A stretch of 38,322 nucleotides of DNA from Condylostoma magnum (Eukaryota; Ciliophora; Heterotrichea; Heterotrichida; Condylostomatidae). The stretch lies in the NCBI GenBank assembly GCA_920105805.1, contig CAKKTI010000053.1, positions 42,528 to 80,849 of the forward strand. The letters are read 5' to 3'. Position numbers and translations under genes: made by a program. How positions within the stretch are numbered: position 1 is the first letter of the stretch; each line of letters begins with the position of its first letter. The notes beneath the pieces were generated by a model, which searched no databases, was not told the origin of the DNA, and saw only the letters and a program-made list of their open reading frames with translations. Positions 10,833 to 23,919 of this stretch are shown in pieces.

Positions 10833-12004
10833 GCTAAATCAGAAAGATAAGGAATAATTAGAGGGAATTGAGTCGTAGAGTTACTGATCCAAAGAGAAAG
10901 ATTAAGTTGCTCCAAGATCGTATTCACTAAGATATTGTATTACTCTGCTTGAAGGTGTTATATCAATACTAAAGCACAGTGGTAGAAGGAGTTAATAGAT
11001 GCAGACCATTTTATAAGAAGCTGAAGATATATTTTAGTAATTTAAGTAAGTATCTATTGAGAAGCATTTAATTTGTATTTTTGAAGGAATTACAGAATTT
11101 TAGCTTATTGTTGATTTATAATGTTTCTAGAAACATTGATTTAATATTCTTATTGGCAAATATCAGATCCCTAAATAATATACTTATTGCAATGGCTAGT
11201 TAACAATTAAAGCTTTTATCATTTAAATTGCCTGTATTAAGAAAGGTAAATGAATAAATCTTACCAATATGAGTTTAATTTCTCTTAGTAATTATAATCC
11301 TTATTCATTGCATATAAATAGTACATTTATATAATCAAAGGTAATAACAAGAGAATACATTAAAAAACATTACTGTTTTGGATGGAATAATGTTGTTCTT
11401 AATTTCCACTGAAAGATACGATAAACAAAAATTATGATACTCCTGTCCATATCATTCTTTCAAATAATACTTAATCTATAAGCTTGAAACTTATAAATGC
11501 TTTAGTGATTCATAGTTTAACTAAATAATAGCTCTTTAAAATGCTTTGTATATTAATGATATCGACCCTCGAGTTATAGAAAAGATTGCATTACCAAATT
11601 CTTTACCAGGAACTCTTAGCATATTTGATTAAACTTATGAAAAATAATCAGAACTATATGAAGAGAGATATTGATAAGCATTTAAAGGGTAGAAACTACA
11701 CTCTTAAGGTTTTGAACCATTTGAGATAGAAAATTAATTAGTCAATAAGAGAGTTTGTGTGTACACAATAAATAATAATGAGAATAGATTTGGAATTATG
11801 AAAATTAGAAGTAATTGAAGATACATCTTTTAGGGAACAGTATCATAGATAAGAAATCAGAAGTATCAATTTAAGTATATAAAATAGTAAATCGCATTAT
11901 TATTTTAAAGGAAGTAAGCCAGCAATAAAAAATGATTAGATTAATATTTTATCTCACTTTACAATAAACTAGAAAGCAAATAAATGAAAAAGCTGGACAA
12001 TTAA
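10831..12004 (+). CDS. Unknown 385-aa protein with one 16-nt intron
   Basis: Exon 1 (10831-11272) begins MLNQKDKEQLEGIESQSYWS and runs in frame 1; exon 2 (11289-12004) continues in another frame with ITVLDGIMLFLISTERYDKQ, LWYSCPYHSFKQYLIYKLE, IDPRVIEKIALPNSLPGTL and FGIMKIRSNWRYIFQGT. Removal of 11273-11288 joins the two frames exactly. Several Trp are TGA (SYWS, KHWF, RYWQAF, SNWRY). I recognise no family; no signal peptide or membrane helix is clear, although a short hydrophobic run lies at the exon junction. The end is taken at tandem TAA TAG (12002-12007). About 180 nt of AT-rich sequence separate it from the next gene. Confidence 0.6.
11273..11288 (+). other. 16-nt intron (inferred)
   Basis: GTTTAATTTCTCTTAG: GT start, pyrimidine-rich body, TTAG end. 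It is needed because the coding frame changes from 1 to 2 between about 11270 and 11400. Heterotrichs are known for 15-16 nt introns. A 13-nt GT..AG string at 11341-11353 would also restore frame but lacks the pyrimidine tract. Confidence 0.6.
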
Positions 12005-12187
12005 TAGAATGTTTGCATCACAAACAAATAACCAATTTAATTTGTTATACCCAAAATATGCAACATTTTACTCGTCAAAATACATCCAACAATAATTAAA
12101 CTCAAAACTACTTAGTATTTCTTTACCCTATTCCATACACAACCTCAATCATTGAATTAATAATTCCACCTAAACGTCCTAATAATA
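12005..12187 (+). promoter_or_regulatory. Intergenic region upstream of the giant LNR gene
   Basis: 183 nt of A/T-rich sequence between the tandem stops of the preceding gene and ATG 12188. No specific element is recognised. It is one of the longer gaps in this gene-dense window, so it plausibly holds the promoter. Confidence 0.35.
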
Positions 12188-15100
12188 ATGGTTAGCTTTC
12201 TGCTTTTTCTACTCTTAGCTTCAAGATCTCTAGACTGTCCTTGCCAGCCTGGATAAACAGATCAATCATGACAAGAAGACGATTACGTGGATATGTGTCG
12301 GCGTGACTGTATGACGAGTTTCTGTGATTTTGACATAAATCCATCTGGAAATTGACTTGGATGCCGGGAGGAATGCATAAGACACGGCTGCAGCTTAGAA
12401 AATCAAGGAAATTCCATATGCGACGATCAATGCAACACAGATTTTTGTGGATTTGACTACGGTGATTGTGTAAGTTTTATTCAGGGTGACTGCAGTAACG
12501 GTTGTTTTGAGAATATGGTAGGTGATGGAACTTGCAATACTGAGTGTTTTACTGAGCTTTGCCAGTGGGATGGTGGCGACTGTGATGGGGGATGTGCTTC
12601 AGGGTGTAGTTCTTCGATGATAGGAAACGGAGTGTGTGAGGAGGCATGCTTCAATTCTGAATGTGGAATGGGAGGAGATGACTGCACCGGGTATTGCAGT
12701 TGGAGGTGCAGTCCTGATTTGATAGGAAATGGGATATGTGAGTAGGAGTGCTGGAACGAGTAATGCAGTTGAGGGGGAGATGATTGTAGTGATTATTGCT
12801 CTTTAACTTGCTTGAAGTCATAGCTGGAAAATAATACATGCGACTAAGAATGCTTGAGTAAGGAGTGCTCTTGAGATAAAGGAGACTGTGGGTAATGTGC
12901 ACCTTCGTGTGAGTGAATACATCAGGACTTTTGCTAACCTCAGTGCTTTGTAGAGACATGTAATTACGGAGAATGTTATGATCAGCTTTATGTCTTTTTG
13001 ATGCTTATATGGTAAAGCTAGTAAGGAGACTTTAGCTTATATTATGACTCATTAGCCTGCTATTACAAAGGCTGCTAAGATGTAATTTATGGAATAGGAA
13101 GCATAACAGAATGTAGTGAGAACTGTAAAAATTGGGAGTGCTTAGACGCCAACTTAACTTGCGATTCCTATTCAACCAAATAAAATTGTCTGACTAGTAC
13201 CTATGATCATAATCTACCGCGTAATGTGGAGTTTGATCCAAATAATAACAATTTTAGTTTAAGAAAATCAGTTTGCTTGCTTTGCAGTTAAGGTTATGTT
13301 CATTTCTAGGAAAGTTGCTTATTGAAATGCCCTATAAACACTAGAGAATTCAAAGTTAAAGATTTATAGCAATACCAGCCTCATTATCCCAATGATTACA
13401 CGTTTTGTATACATGACACGGATACCAGCTCTCAGTAGTAACCGTATATGATGTTTGTTAGCAGTACATATGGAACTGATAACCTGGGAACACTTGAACA
13501 CCCGTATAAAACACTAAGTATTGCCTTAGCGATGGTTCGGAGTAAATATACTATAGTGTTTTTGATGAAAGGAGAAAATACCTTTAGCAGAGAGCCAGAT
13601 AGCAAGCTGTATGGAGCTTATTATAATGAATCTGTACTGCATAATAAGCCATTTATTAAGTTTTTGGTTATTTAAGCGTTAAAGTGTGATGAAATGCCGC
13701 ATCCTGAGTGCGTAGAAGATAAAGCATTTGTCAGAGTAGTAGATCATTACTCAGATATATATATTAGAAGTGGTAGTTTGTGGATAAAAGATGTCATCTT
13801 TGACGGGGAAATACAGTCAAGTGAGGTTTGCTAAGACTGCTATACATGTGAGTTTGATTTCTAAGAATCAAAAATAGAGGACTGCGACGAATATGGGTCC
13901 ATGTACTTTATCAGTGTAAGAAATAAAAATGCATTAAAGATAGAAAATTCTATTTTCTAGCATTTTAATAACCTTTATAGAAGCATTATTTTAATAGAAG
14001 AGTCTTTTGGGGAATTTCTGAATGTAGATTTCATAGATATTACTGTTTAGATCTATGGTGAGTTTTCTTTCGGATAATCTACTCTATATTATGATAAATC
14101 AGCTATTATTACTATTCAAAATCATGATAGATATGGGTCATGCTTTCCCTCCCATCAAAACTGTACTTGATTTAGTTATATCGGAGGCAAATTTGAGAAA
14201 AATAATACACATTATCCTTGGATACTGGATTGAAATAACTAAGTAAAATATTTGTAAGGAAAACTCATATATGGAATCTAATCTTATTAAATATTAATTT
14301 AAGATGTCGAGTTAATAGATAACTCGTTATCATATGACGAGAACTGAGCACTAAATTCTTTATCGAAGCAAAGAGGAATGCTGGTATTCGAAGACTGTGT
14401 TGATGTAACCCTAAGAGGAGTTCAATTTAAAAGAAATATTGCTGGAACTATAGTAAACTTTTTATGAACTGCACAATAAATTTTCCCTATGAAATTAAAT
14501 CCAATGTCTGAATATCCTGAAGATTTCTTACTAACTCACTTTGAAATGGATGATATTCAGTTTGAGGGTAATACTATATATAAAAATGCTATACTGTTTT
14601 AGAATTTGTAAGCAGATTGGGGTAACTTTAAGATAAACAATGTACGATTCAATCACAATGTTTAAATTTATCATTATGCAATTGAGTTCAATATAGAGAG
14701 AACTTTAGACTAGTGCTTTTATACATAATGCTATAGCTAAGCAGGATTTAGCCTTCCTTTAATAAAAGCTGAAATTTTAGATGTGATAGTAGATGATTTA
14801 TTGTTTATTAATGGAGGGTTTATTAAAATAAGCAAGTATGGAAACATTACGCTTGATAAGGTTGAAATAAAAAACAGTGGGAAGCAAATGGAAAAGGGTT
14901 ATAAGGAGTATACTTGGGATTTATGGATTCAATCCGGAGATTTTAGAGACATAACTATTCCAGATTTACGGTTTGAAGGACTAATACAAAATATTATCAA
15001 TATATAAAATGTATCTACTCTATCTTTATACAATCTCACTCTAATCGACATAAGCTGAGAAGTAGATTCTGTAATTAAAGTCTAAGATGCCTCTTAGGAA

Positions 15101-18100
15101 CTTATCATACAAAATTTTGATGCTAAAAATATAGTAAATTATACAACTAAAGTAGCTCTTCTTAATATCTAAAACTCTGGTGACTCTGCTAAATTTGAAA
15201 CTATCAAATGCAAATTCGTAACAAATAGTTAAAATAGTGAAAAGGGTATAATATCTGTCAACCTGAGATCTTAAAGGTTAGAAATATCTGATCTTTAATT
15301 CACTAATAACCTATCAAATAAATCTACAACAGTTATACTAGAAAATTTTGAAGAATTGACTATAACATCCTCTGATTTCTTTGACAACAAATCTGAAAAT
15401 GAGGGGGAAGCATCTCTTGTAATAAGATCAAAGGAATTTTAAGGCCAGGCTAGTGTACTAATAAAAACTTGTAAATTTCACAGAAACTAGTCTACTTAAA
15501 ATTCTCCTGCATTAAGTATTCTGAATAGTTTATCAGGCAGTTAAATATTATTGACTATCAGCGAATCTGAATTCATAGAAAACTAATCCTTACTCAATGC
15601 ATCAGCTGTGTATATCAGCCAATAAACAAAACTAGCTTTAGAATCTAAAATAGTTGGCACTGACTTTATAGAAAATAAAGCTAATGGCTTTGGAACACTT
15701 TATATATAAATGTAAGAAGGTGGATTATAGATAGAAAACTGTGAATTTAAAAAGAATACTGCTTAGGATGGAGTAGTTTTATACTCTACTCACTAATCTT
15801 TAACGGAGAATGACTTAATACATATAAAAGATTCAATAATTCATGAAAATAAAGGCTCTTATCTTATATCTATTGTTAATTTCTAATCTGTATCGAGAAT
15901 TGAGACCTCAAATAATCAAGTATACCAAAATGAGGCTGCATATATCTTCTTAGATCAAGGAATATGGGAAGATGTAAGCCTTAATTAAGAAATACGGGAA
16001 AATAGCTCTTAGTCAGCCTTAGTTAATATGATAAACAAATCTACAGCAAAGCTAGAAAATATCAAATTTATAAGTAACTCTACTTAAAGTTAAGGAGGAA
16101 TTTTTAAATTATCATAAGAGTCTTAACTTACATGCGTTAAATGTATATTAGAAAAGAATAATAACACATAAATAGGTGGAATTATATACACGGATACTTA
16201 ATCTTGGTTTACTTTTGATTAATCTGTTATATAAGACAATCATTGCGATTAATAAGGCTCAGTAGCCTATTCAAAAGATGATAGTCCCCATTAATTAGTA
16301 TTTTAATCTACACAAATTTTAAATAATAGCTCAACTGAATCTGTTATTTACTTATTATCAGATCCTAAGCTCTTATTAAGTAATGTTACATACTAAGGAA
16401 CAAAAAATCTGCTCTAGAGGAACCCATCATTTATTATATCAATAAAATCAAATATTGAAATCATTAACTCCGAATTTAAGGACTCTTGAAGCTTGAAAGG
16501 AACTTATATTCAAGCCATAACTGATAGTTATATAAAAGCAACAAGAACACAGTTTATTAGAGGGAAAAGTCAACTTGATGGAGGAGCAATCTCAATAATA
16601 ATGAGCATCTTGGAAATTGAAGATTGTACTTTCAAGGATAATCATTCAGATACATTAGGATCAGACATTAAGGATGAATATGATAGTTATATTGAAATAA
16701 AAGGGACAACCTTTGAAAACTCGTTAGAAAGTAGTTCAACTTATAGTATTCATGCATAAATGAACACAATACGTATTATAAACTCCACTTTTAATTTAAA
16801 CAAATATCAAATATTATTTGCCACAAACATGAATCAGGTTTTAATAGAAAACTCTACTTTAAATAACAGCAAAGCTGTATAAGAAGGAGTAATTCATCTA
16901 TAACTTTGCAGTGAAATTACTATATAAAATTCAGTTTTCAGTGAAAATGTAGGAGAATAAGGAGCTGCTCTTAGTATATCTAGATCCTAAGTAACTATTC
17001 AAGATAATGAATTCTAAAAGAACGAATCCTAACTAAAGGGAGGAGCTGTATATTTAAGTAATTGCAATGGATAAGTATAAAACAACAACTTCGATAGCAA
17101 CAAAACAATATAAGAGTTATCTTCAGGTGGTGGACTTATGATTGACTGCCCGGACTAATCCCCTGAATAATGCGCACTTGATATAACTAATAACACTTTT
17201 ACACAAAACGAAACCCAACTGTAAGGAGGTGCTATATACTGGTAGGACATAAGACCAAATATAGATTAAAACTAAATGAACAACAACAAGGCTAACGGTT
17301 ATGGAGCAGATATAGCCTCAATTCCTATACAAATTGGCTTCTAATAGAATAGAAGACTAATTAATCAACTTGACAACTAAGTAAGTGGTAGAAAATTAGA
17401 ATAAGAAATTATTTTAGAGTTATTAGATGATAAGTCGCAGTTAGTAAGCACATCTCAGGGTAAAATAGCAACTGTATCTATTAACGAAAGATATACAGAT
17501 AGCTCTTCTATTAGTGGAGTTTTAGAGGAATAAGTTAGCAATGGAATGATTAAATTCGATGACATAACAATCAGTTCATCTCTGTAGCAAATTCTTTTAG
17601 ATATTTAAGTCGAAGCATTCTCTGAGTTTTTAGGGCCTATAACCACATAGCTTTAAATTAACTTTAGAAATTGTGAAATGGGAGAATAGAAGATAGGAAA
17701 TGATTGTGTTTTATGTGATCTTGGCTCATACAACGTAGACCCTGGCACTGAATGCAAAAGTTGTCCAGTTGGAGCTAGCTGCTTAGGAGGGAAACTTTTA
17801 ATTCCTAAGGATGATTACTGGAGAATAAGTGAGGAGTCTGAATTTATAGTTAAATGCTATATAATTGGGGCGTGTCTGGAAGGAGACCAGGAAAATTTAA
17901 CTGGAAAATGCGAGGACGGGTATACTGGAAATCTATGCAATTTATGTGAAAAAGGGTATAGTAAAGGATTCAATAAACAATGCGAGGAGTGCTTGGACGA
18001 TAGTTGGAATATTTCTATTATTGTATTGATCATTATAATATCATTTGCAGTTGTAGCTGTTATGGTTAAGAGTACAATAAAAAGTGCTTATTAGGAAAAA

Positions 18101-19261
18101 TCTATAATGTCCGTTTATATAAGAGTTTTAATGAACTTTTTGTAATTAATACTAATTGTTAGCTCATTCAATTGCAATTGGCCATCAATTATATACGAGT
18201 TTTTAAGTGCTTAGTAATAAGCAGGAGGAATAACTGAACAAGTTTTTAATTTTGATTGTTTGCTAGAAGATGACTAAAACCCTTATTTTGTAAAGATTAT
18301 GATTGTAGTGTTTTTACCTATAGTCTTTTATGTTTTTGTAGCTTTAGGGTGGATTTTAGTGAACAAGAAGTGAAAATAAGAGTATTTAAAGTAAAAGTTG
18401 ATAAGTACTGGAGTAATCATTCTCTTTCTGTTTCATCCTTCAATTACCAAAATATTATTTGCTATTTTTAATTGCAAGGAATTAGATGAATAGGAGTTTT
18501 ACCTTTTAGAGAGTCTAGATGTTGAGTGTTGGGACTCAGAGCATATTACTTATATTTTAGCCGTTGCTGTTCCGGGAATATGCATATGAATTATTGGATT
18601 ACCTTGTGTCTGTCTTTGGTTTATGTACAGGAATAAGGCCAAATTAGATAAAATCAAGATAAAAATTATCCTAGGATTTTTAAAGCATGGGTATAATTCT
18701 GAAAAGTATTATTGGGAGTTCTGGATTATTTGTAGAAAGATAATACTTATAGCTATACTTGTTTTATTATCCACCCAACCTGTAATGATTCAGGCTTTAC
18801 TAGTGGTATTGATATCCTATATATCAATCATTCTGTAAATATAAAACTAACCCTTTATGAATGATTAACTAAATAGCCTAGAAATCAAATCAATAAACGT
18901 TGCTGCTTTTACAATCTATGTTGGACTGTTTTTTATAGAAGAAGGAGTCAGTGAGGAAATTAAAATAGTATTATTCTCCTTCCTGGTTATAATCAACGCT
19001 GTATTTTTGATTTCCTGGTTAAATATTGTACTATTTTTGGGCATTGAAATCCTTGCAAATAAATATCCAAAAGTTAAAAACATGATCGCTAAAATTAAAC
19101 CATTATAACGAAGAATGATATATACAATTAAGGAGAATAGAAATGATATATCTCACTTATAATCAGATAACTAACTTATATATTCAAGTGATGATAGATT
19201 ATCAAGAGTAGTTCCTATTAGAGATAACGGTGAAATTGAAGACAATATTCAGAATAGTTAG
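12188..19261 (+). CDS. Giant LNR (Notch-type) / beta-helix / multi-pass membrane protein
   Basis: About 2350 aa. A signal peptide (MVSFLLFLLLASRSLDC) leads into five or six Lin12/Notch repeats (residues about 20-265; e.g. MIGNGVCEEACFNSECGMGG with GGDDC closings), modules that bind Ca in Notch. Residues about 420-1800 are repetitive strands such as LKIENSIFQHF, LEIEDCTFKDNHS and IENSTLNNS, typical of a right-handed parallel beta-helix (PbH1, pectin-lyase fold). A Cys cluster follows (CPVGASCLGG, DDYWRI, CEDGYTGNLCNLCEKGY; near residue 1850), then about nine membrane helices (1935-2285) with the YYWEFWIICRKIILIA signature seen in large ciliate membrane proteins, and an acidic tail. Many Trp are TGA. 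The likely role is surface recognition or signalling (inference). The end is taken at triple TAG TAG TAA (19259-19267); a TAA at 19316 is also in frame. Confidence 0.85.
12470..12484 (+). other. 15-nt intron (inferred)
   Basis: GTAAGTTTTATTCAG has a consensus 5' splice site, a T-rich body and CAG end. It sits between the codons for GDC of one LNR and GDC of the next; its removal restores the spacing seen between later repeats (GDC, 3-4 residues, then the Cys pair). Its length is divisible by three, so frame alone does not prove it. Confidence 0.7.
12470..12990 (+). repeat. Coding tandem array of Lin12/Notch repeats
   Basis: Units of roughly 38 codons recur with the order C-x3-C-x4-C then W/G-rich GGDC and IGNG. 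Copies near 12490, 12590, 12700 and 12790 are clear, with degenerate units before and after. This is protein-level repetition, not a satellite. Confidence 0.75.
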
Positions 19262-19319
19262 TAGTAAAATTTACCATATTTTTAACTTTATAATATACCA
19301 AAAAACTTAATTAACTAAA

Positions 19320-22300
19320 ATGAAATTTGTCCTTTCAATTACTTTTCTTATTGTTTCATCAACAGATTATGCCATTCTTGATTTCTAAGATTTCTGTAGA
19401 AACGGCTCGTTTCAGGCAGGATCAGCGTAAATGGGAAGCACTAATACATAAGACTCAAATGATCCGTCGTGTGAATCTCTTGGATTAAGATTCTAATCAG
19501 ATGACTACCTTACAGTAAATCCAACTTAAAGCCCTCACTTTACCCCTAGCCATCAATCCTTTGGAATTTGAGCAGTAATAACATCCCCAGGGGTAATATT
19601 TGAGGAAATTGATAATGATTACTCTCATTTGAAATTAGAAGTTTTAACAGATTATACCTTAAGACTCGGATTAAAAGAAGCGCATTGTGGAGCAATTCAA
19701 ACTACAGCAAAAGTCAGTCAAACCTTATGAAATTTTATATATATTACATAAGATGAGGATCCTAATGACATATACCTATATTTAACCTTATACAATGGAA
19801 ATGCTACACCAGATGTGGATATAATGTGGACGTGCTAGTATTTTCATAGTAGTAATTTTCGATTGGAAATTGGTCATGGATTTGAGGGAATAATTCACTC
19901 TTTCTACTGAAATAATAATGAAATAGACAGTAAAACTGCTGGTATGTTTAGTACTCCATGTATGAATTAGGGTGTTTAGGAGAATTGCCCCTTTAACGTG
20001 AGTCAAGACCGTTGTCCTAAAGTATAGGACAGTAATAACAGCTGCATAAAGATTTGCCATAGTGACTGTGAGGACTGTGCAGGGCTGACTAAAAATGACT
20101 GTGAATAATGCAGTGCTGATAACTCCTAACCCTCAACTATCCCCGGACCGTGTATATGTAGTCCAGGGTTTTGGGATAATGATAACTCAGATACATTTGA
20201 TTGTTAAAAATGTACTGATAATTGTTAAACTTGTGAAGGGGCTATTGACTGCTCTGTATGCAATTCAAGGTGGTTTTTGACAGAGAGCAAAACTTGCACA
20301 TAGGACTGTGGAGATTAGTATTATGAAAATATAAATGTATGCTCTAGATGTTAGTAGTATTGCTAAACCTGCTCAGATGGGAATAGCTGTGACTCATGCT
20401 TTGACACAAATACGGAGGGTAATTTATGTGATTGTAAAAACACTTTTGAAAGAGTTGGACTTATATGCTAGTGTCCTAGCTTTTCTTAGATATCTAATGG
20501 ATTTTGTACGTGTGATGAGGGCTATGTAGATATGGATAGTAGTGAACAAGTTTTGGATTGTTAAAAGTGTCCTGAGAATTGTTAGGTTTGCAGTGATACT
20601 AGTTCTTGTGACTAGTGTTATAGGAATTATTGGATTCATCATTAGAGTGGAGAATGTGTAGCTTAATGTGACTCTAAGTACTATGGGGATGCTATATACT
20701 GCTAATCGTGTGATACAGTGTGTATTGAGTGTAATGGGTCTAGTAATTAGCAATGCACTGAGTGTGGGGATAATAACCAAGCTATAAATGGATCCGGAGA
20801 ATGCAATTGTTTGCCTAATTTTATAAGATCCACTAACTCTATTAACTGTGAATGCCCTCAAAATGCTATTTAAGTTAATAATAATTGCTAATGTAATGAT
20901 TTCTTTTATGATGCTGATAGTTAAGATGGGTAACTTGACTGTTAAAAATGTCCTGAAAACTGTATTAAGTGCTTAGATTCGGAAACCTGTGCTACTTGTA
21001 TATAGGGGTATTGGGTTAATTAGAAAACTAAGTTGTGTATAAATAGCTGTGAAACAGGATTTTTCAAAGGAGTAATCGACTGCGAGGCTTGTCATGAATC
21101 CTGCACTGAATGCGAAGGCCCGGAACCTGAAGATTGCAATAGTTGTAAAGGAAGTTTCACAGTAGAAATATAAAGGGCCGGACAATGTGACTGTCTTCCC
21201 TAATTCATTAAAGACACTAATGGAATTGATTGCATTTGCCCTGAGAATTAGCATGCGGAGAATAACCAATGCTTTTGTAATAAGACATTTTATGATAGCG
21301 ATAGCTCAGATTACGTTTTATGCTTAAAATGTACAGATAACTGTGAGATTTGCCCATTTGGAGTATGTACTAAATGCGTTGAAGAGTATGTATTGCATTA
21401 AAATGAGCCAATATGCATAGAAGAATGTGATAGTATGCATTTCAATAACGGAGTTCAATGCTAGAGATGTCTTAGGCCTTGTTAAACTTGTGTTGAAGGC
21501 ACGGTTGATTCATGTTATTCTTGTGTTGATGACATGCTGCTAGCTGGAATAGGACCTAATACATGCAGATGCTAAGAAGGATACACGGATGTAGGAAATT
21601 ATGTATGTGAAAGATGCATGGACAATTGCAAGTCTTGTAGTAATACAGAAACGTGTGATAGGTGTATTGACTTTTATGAGTATGACAGCTAGAAAAAAGA
21701 ATGTGTTTCTATATGTGATGGGTTTGTAGTTTAAAACGAGTGCCTAGAATGCCCTGAAACATGCTAAGATAAGTGTGAAGTTAAAGATTTTAAAGTAATT
21801 TGTAAATGTACTGAAGAAGAATGGTATAATGATAGTAAAAAGTCCTGTGAGCCTTGTGAAATTCCTTGTACGAAGTGCAGAGATGGAAGTGTACTGATAT
21901 GTGAGGAATGTATTGATGATAACATGATAATCGATGAAGGGAGATGCTAGTGTAGTAGAAATGCAACTTTGATTGATAATATGTGCATATGCAACGATGA
22001 GTTCTTTCAAATAGACCAAAACTGTATTTAATGCATGGAGAATTGTGAGACTTGCATTAATAAAGGTAATAATCCCTATTGTACAAAATGCATTAAGGGT
22101 TATGATGTAAATGAATCTCATAGTGAATGTAAAAAAATAAATCTTGAAATAATCATTATTGCAGCTGGAGGAAATACACTAACTTTCACTATTTCATAAG
22201 AGCTGGAACTACTAATAGAAAATCTAACACTATGAATTAACGATGTAGAAGTAGAGATTTTAAGTTTAGTGTAAATTAGGGGAGATGAGTATAAAATATA

Positions 22301-23780
22301 GATAAAAGATGATTTTACAGGACTTATAAGATTAGCTATAAATGATTCAGATTCATAAGCCGAGAAGTCTTTTGATACTATTTAAACGGAATGATCAGCT
22401 GTAATAAATGAAGATGCATAGGTTGTTGTAGGAATTGTTGTTTCTACTTCTATTGTAGGAGGAATGTTTTCAGGAAACCCGGGGCCAGTTTGGGGACTAG
22501 TCAATACTATACAGATAATTGGATTCGTCCCCTTTGTCAAGATAGGAATGACATAAACACTAGTTAACTTTTTAGGGGGGATTCTGAGTTATAATATGAT
22601 TCCTAATATTTTCTTGCTTTTCATTGAACCGTAAGGTGAACCTTGAAATGATTACAGTCTAAGAACGGGTTTTGGTACAAACTAATTCATTCTAAACAAT
22701 GGAAATTTATTGACAACGTTTTTAATAGGACTTTTGATTTGGCCAATTGCATTAATCTTTACAAAAGTAAAAAGATATCAACGTTTTTCAAACTTCTTTG
22801 GCAAAGTATGCAAAAGTTACAAGTGGAGCTTTTTTGTAAGATTTTGAATTGAAGCTTACTTGGAATTAGGAATGCTATCAATGCTTTAATTTCAATCACT
22901 TGAGTCTGAATCAGTTTAAGAGATATTTAATGAAGTTTTTGGTGTTACTGTTCTTGTAAATTATATTCAGGTGCTTGTATACATAAGTCCTATCATATTT
23001 TATTTTGTATACAGAAAAGTTAGAAAAATACTAGTATAAGATGAGCAGTAAGATAATCAGGGTGATGCATGGGAAGCATTGTATTATGAGTTAAACTTTG
23101 AAGGAGAGGATTGGAGGCTTTTCTACTACTATTTCTTTATGATTAGAAGGCTAGTGTATATTATGATTATGTTCTTCTGCCATAACTATCCTTATGTCTC
23201 GGTTTACTTGCATGCCGCACACAGTGGTATAATATGCTTTATAATTATCAAATTAAAGCCTTTTAAAGACAAATTCGTTAACACAACTACCTTCATATCA
23301 GAAATATGTATAACTATAATTTTCTTATCATTATAGCTTTTCCTGGATGATATTAACGTGTTAAGTGATTAAGAGATTGAATACATGATTTTTAGTTTGA
23401 TTGGGGTTATGATGTTACTACATTTTGCTTAAATATTACTAGATTAGTACAGAAACTTTAAATAAATCTATTACAGACTTAAAAATCGGAATAAAGTTTA
23501 GGATTAGGATGATAAATAATTCGAAGAAGGTTTGAGATCGAAGACTGATAAGGAACAATTAGATGTGACTGCTAATCCATAACATCAATTAAGTCTTGAA
23601 TAAGTAAGCCTTTCAGATTCATCTTAAATAATCCAGCGTCCAAATTCAATTCAGAGTAATCTTTTATAGTCTATAAGAAGTTTTAGGTCATGAAATATAT
23701 CATAGGAAGATTCAAAATCAGGTTGCTATGATGATTTGTATCAAGAAGATCTTTAGTTAGTATATTTGCAAAATGAGTAG
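19320..23780 (+). CDS. Cys-rich repeat multi-pass surface protein with signal peptide
   Basis: 1486 codons from ATG 19320. The signal peptide is MKFVLSITFLIVSSTDYA. Residues about 20-210 form a LamG/ConA-like beta domain (FGIWAVITSPGVIF with Trp as TGA, LRLEIGHGFEGIIHSFYW-type strands). From about 214 to 937 there are more than ten furin/EGF-like Cys units built as KCPENCQVCSDTSSCDQC and CNCLPNFIRSTN-style modules. A linker (938-1030) leads into about nine membrane helices (1033-1375; e.g. LLTTFLIGLLIWPIALIFTK, RRLVYIMIMFFCHN, SEICITIIFLSLQLF) and a Ser-rich cytoplasmic tail (SLEQVSLSDSSQ, RPNSIQSNLLQS). The architecture equals the minus-strand protein at 7476-10832, so the two are probably paralogues. 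Role: surface receptor or adhesin, inferred. The stop is taken at TAG TAA 23778-23783. Confidence 0.85.
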
Positions 23781-23783
23781 TAA

Positions 23784-23919
23784 TGTTTTAGCTTAATATG
23801 ATACCAATTTCACATGTAGTTAAAATTGTATTTTGAGCAAATATAGTTCATTCTTAATACAAAAGTATATTATATCTTTAAGCCATGCTTTGATACTCAG
23901 GGCTAATTCAAATAATAAA
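23784..23919 (+). other. Short gap before the kelch gene
   Basis: 136 nt between the tandem stops of the Cys-rich gene and Met 23920. A Met at 23773 is in frame with the kelch gene and would make the two coding regions overlap by a few bases, so the later start is preferred. Nothing else recognised. Confidence 0.35.

Noticed and set aside
11341-11353. 13-nt intron in the 385-aa gene
   Set aside because: It would restore the frame, but it is shorter than known heterotrich introns and lacks a pyrimidine tract; the 16-nt candidate at 11273 is better.
12481-12959. Minus-strand open frames opposite the Notch repeats
   Set aside because: Low-complexity Ser/Pro/His translations of the antisense of the LNR region; the plus frame has clear domains.
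12470-12990. CRISPR-like repeat array
   Set aside because: The repetition is at the protein level (Notch-type repeats in one continuous frame), with no identical repeats or unique spacers, in a eukaryotic gene.
20424-21269. Minus-strand open frames within the Cys-rich gene (e.g. 20424-20861, 20973-21269)
   Set aside because: They are the antisense of the Cys repeats on the plus strand, show no motif and exist because TGT/TGC-rich sense DNA has few stops in one antisense frame.
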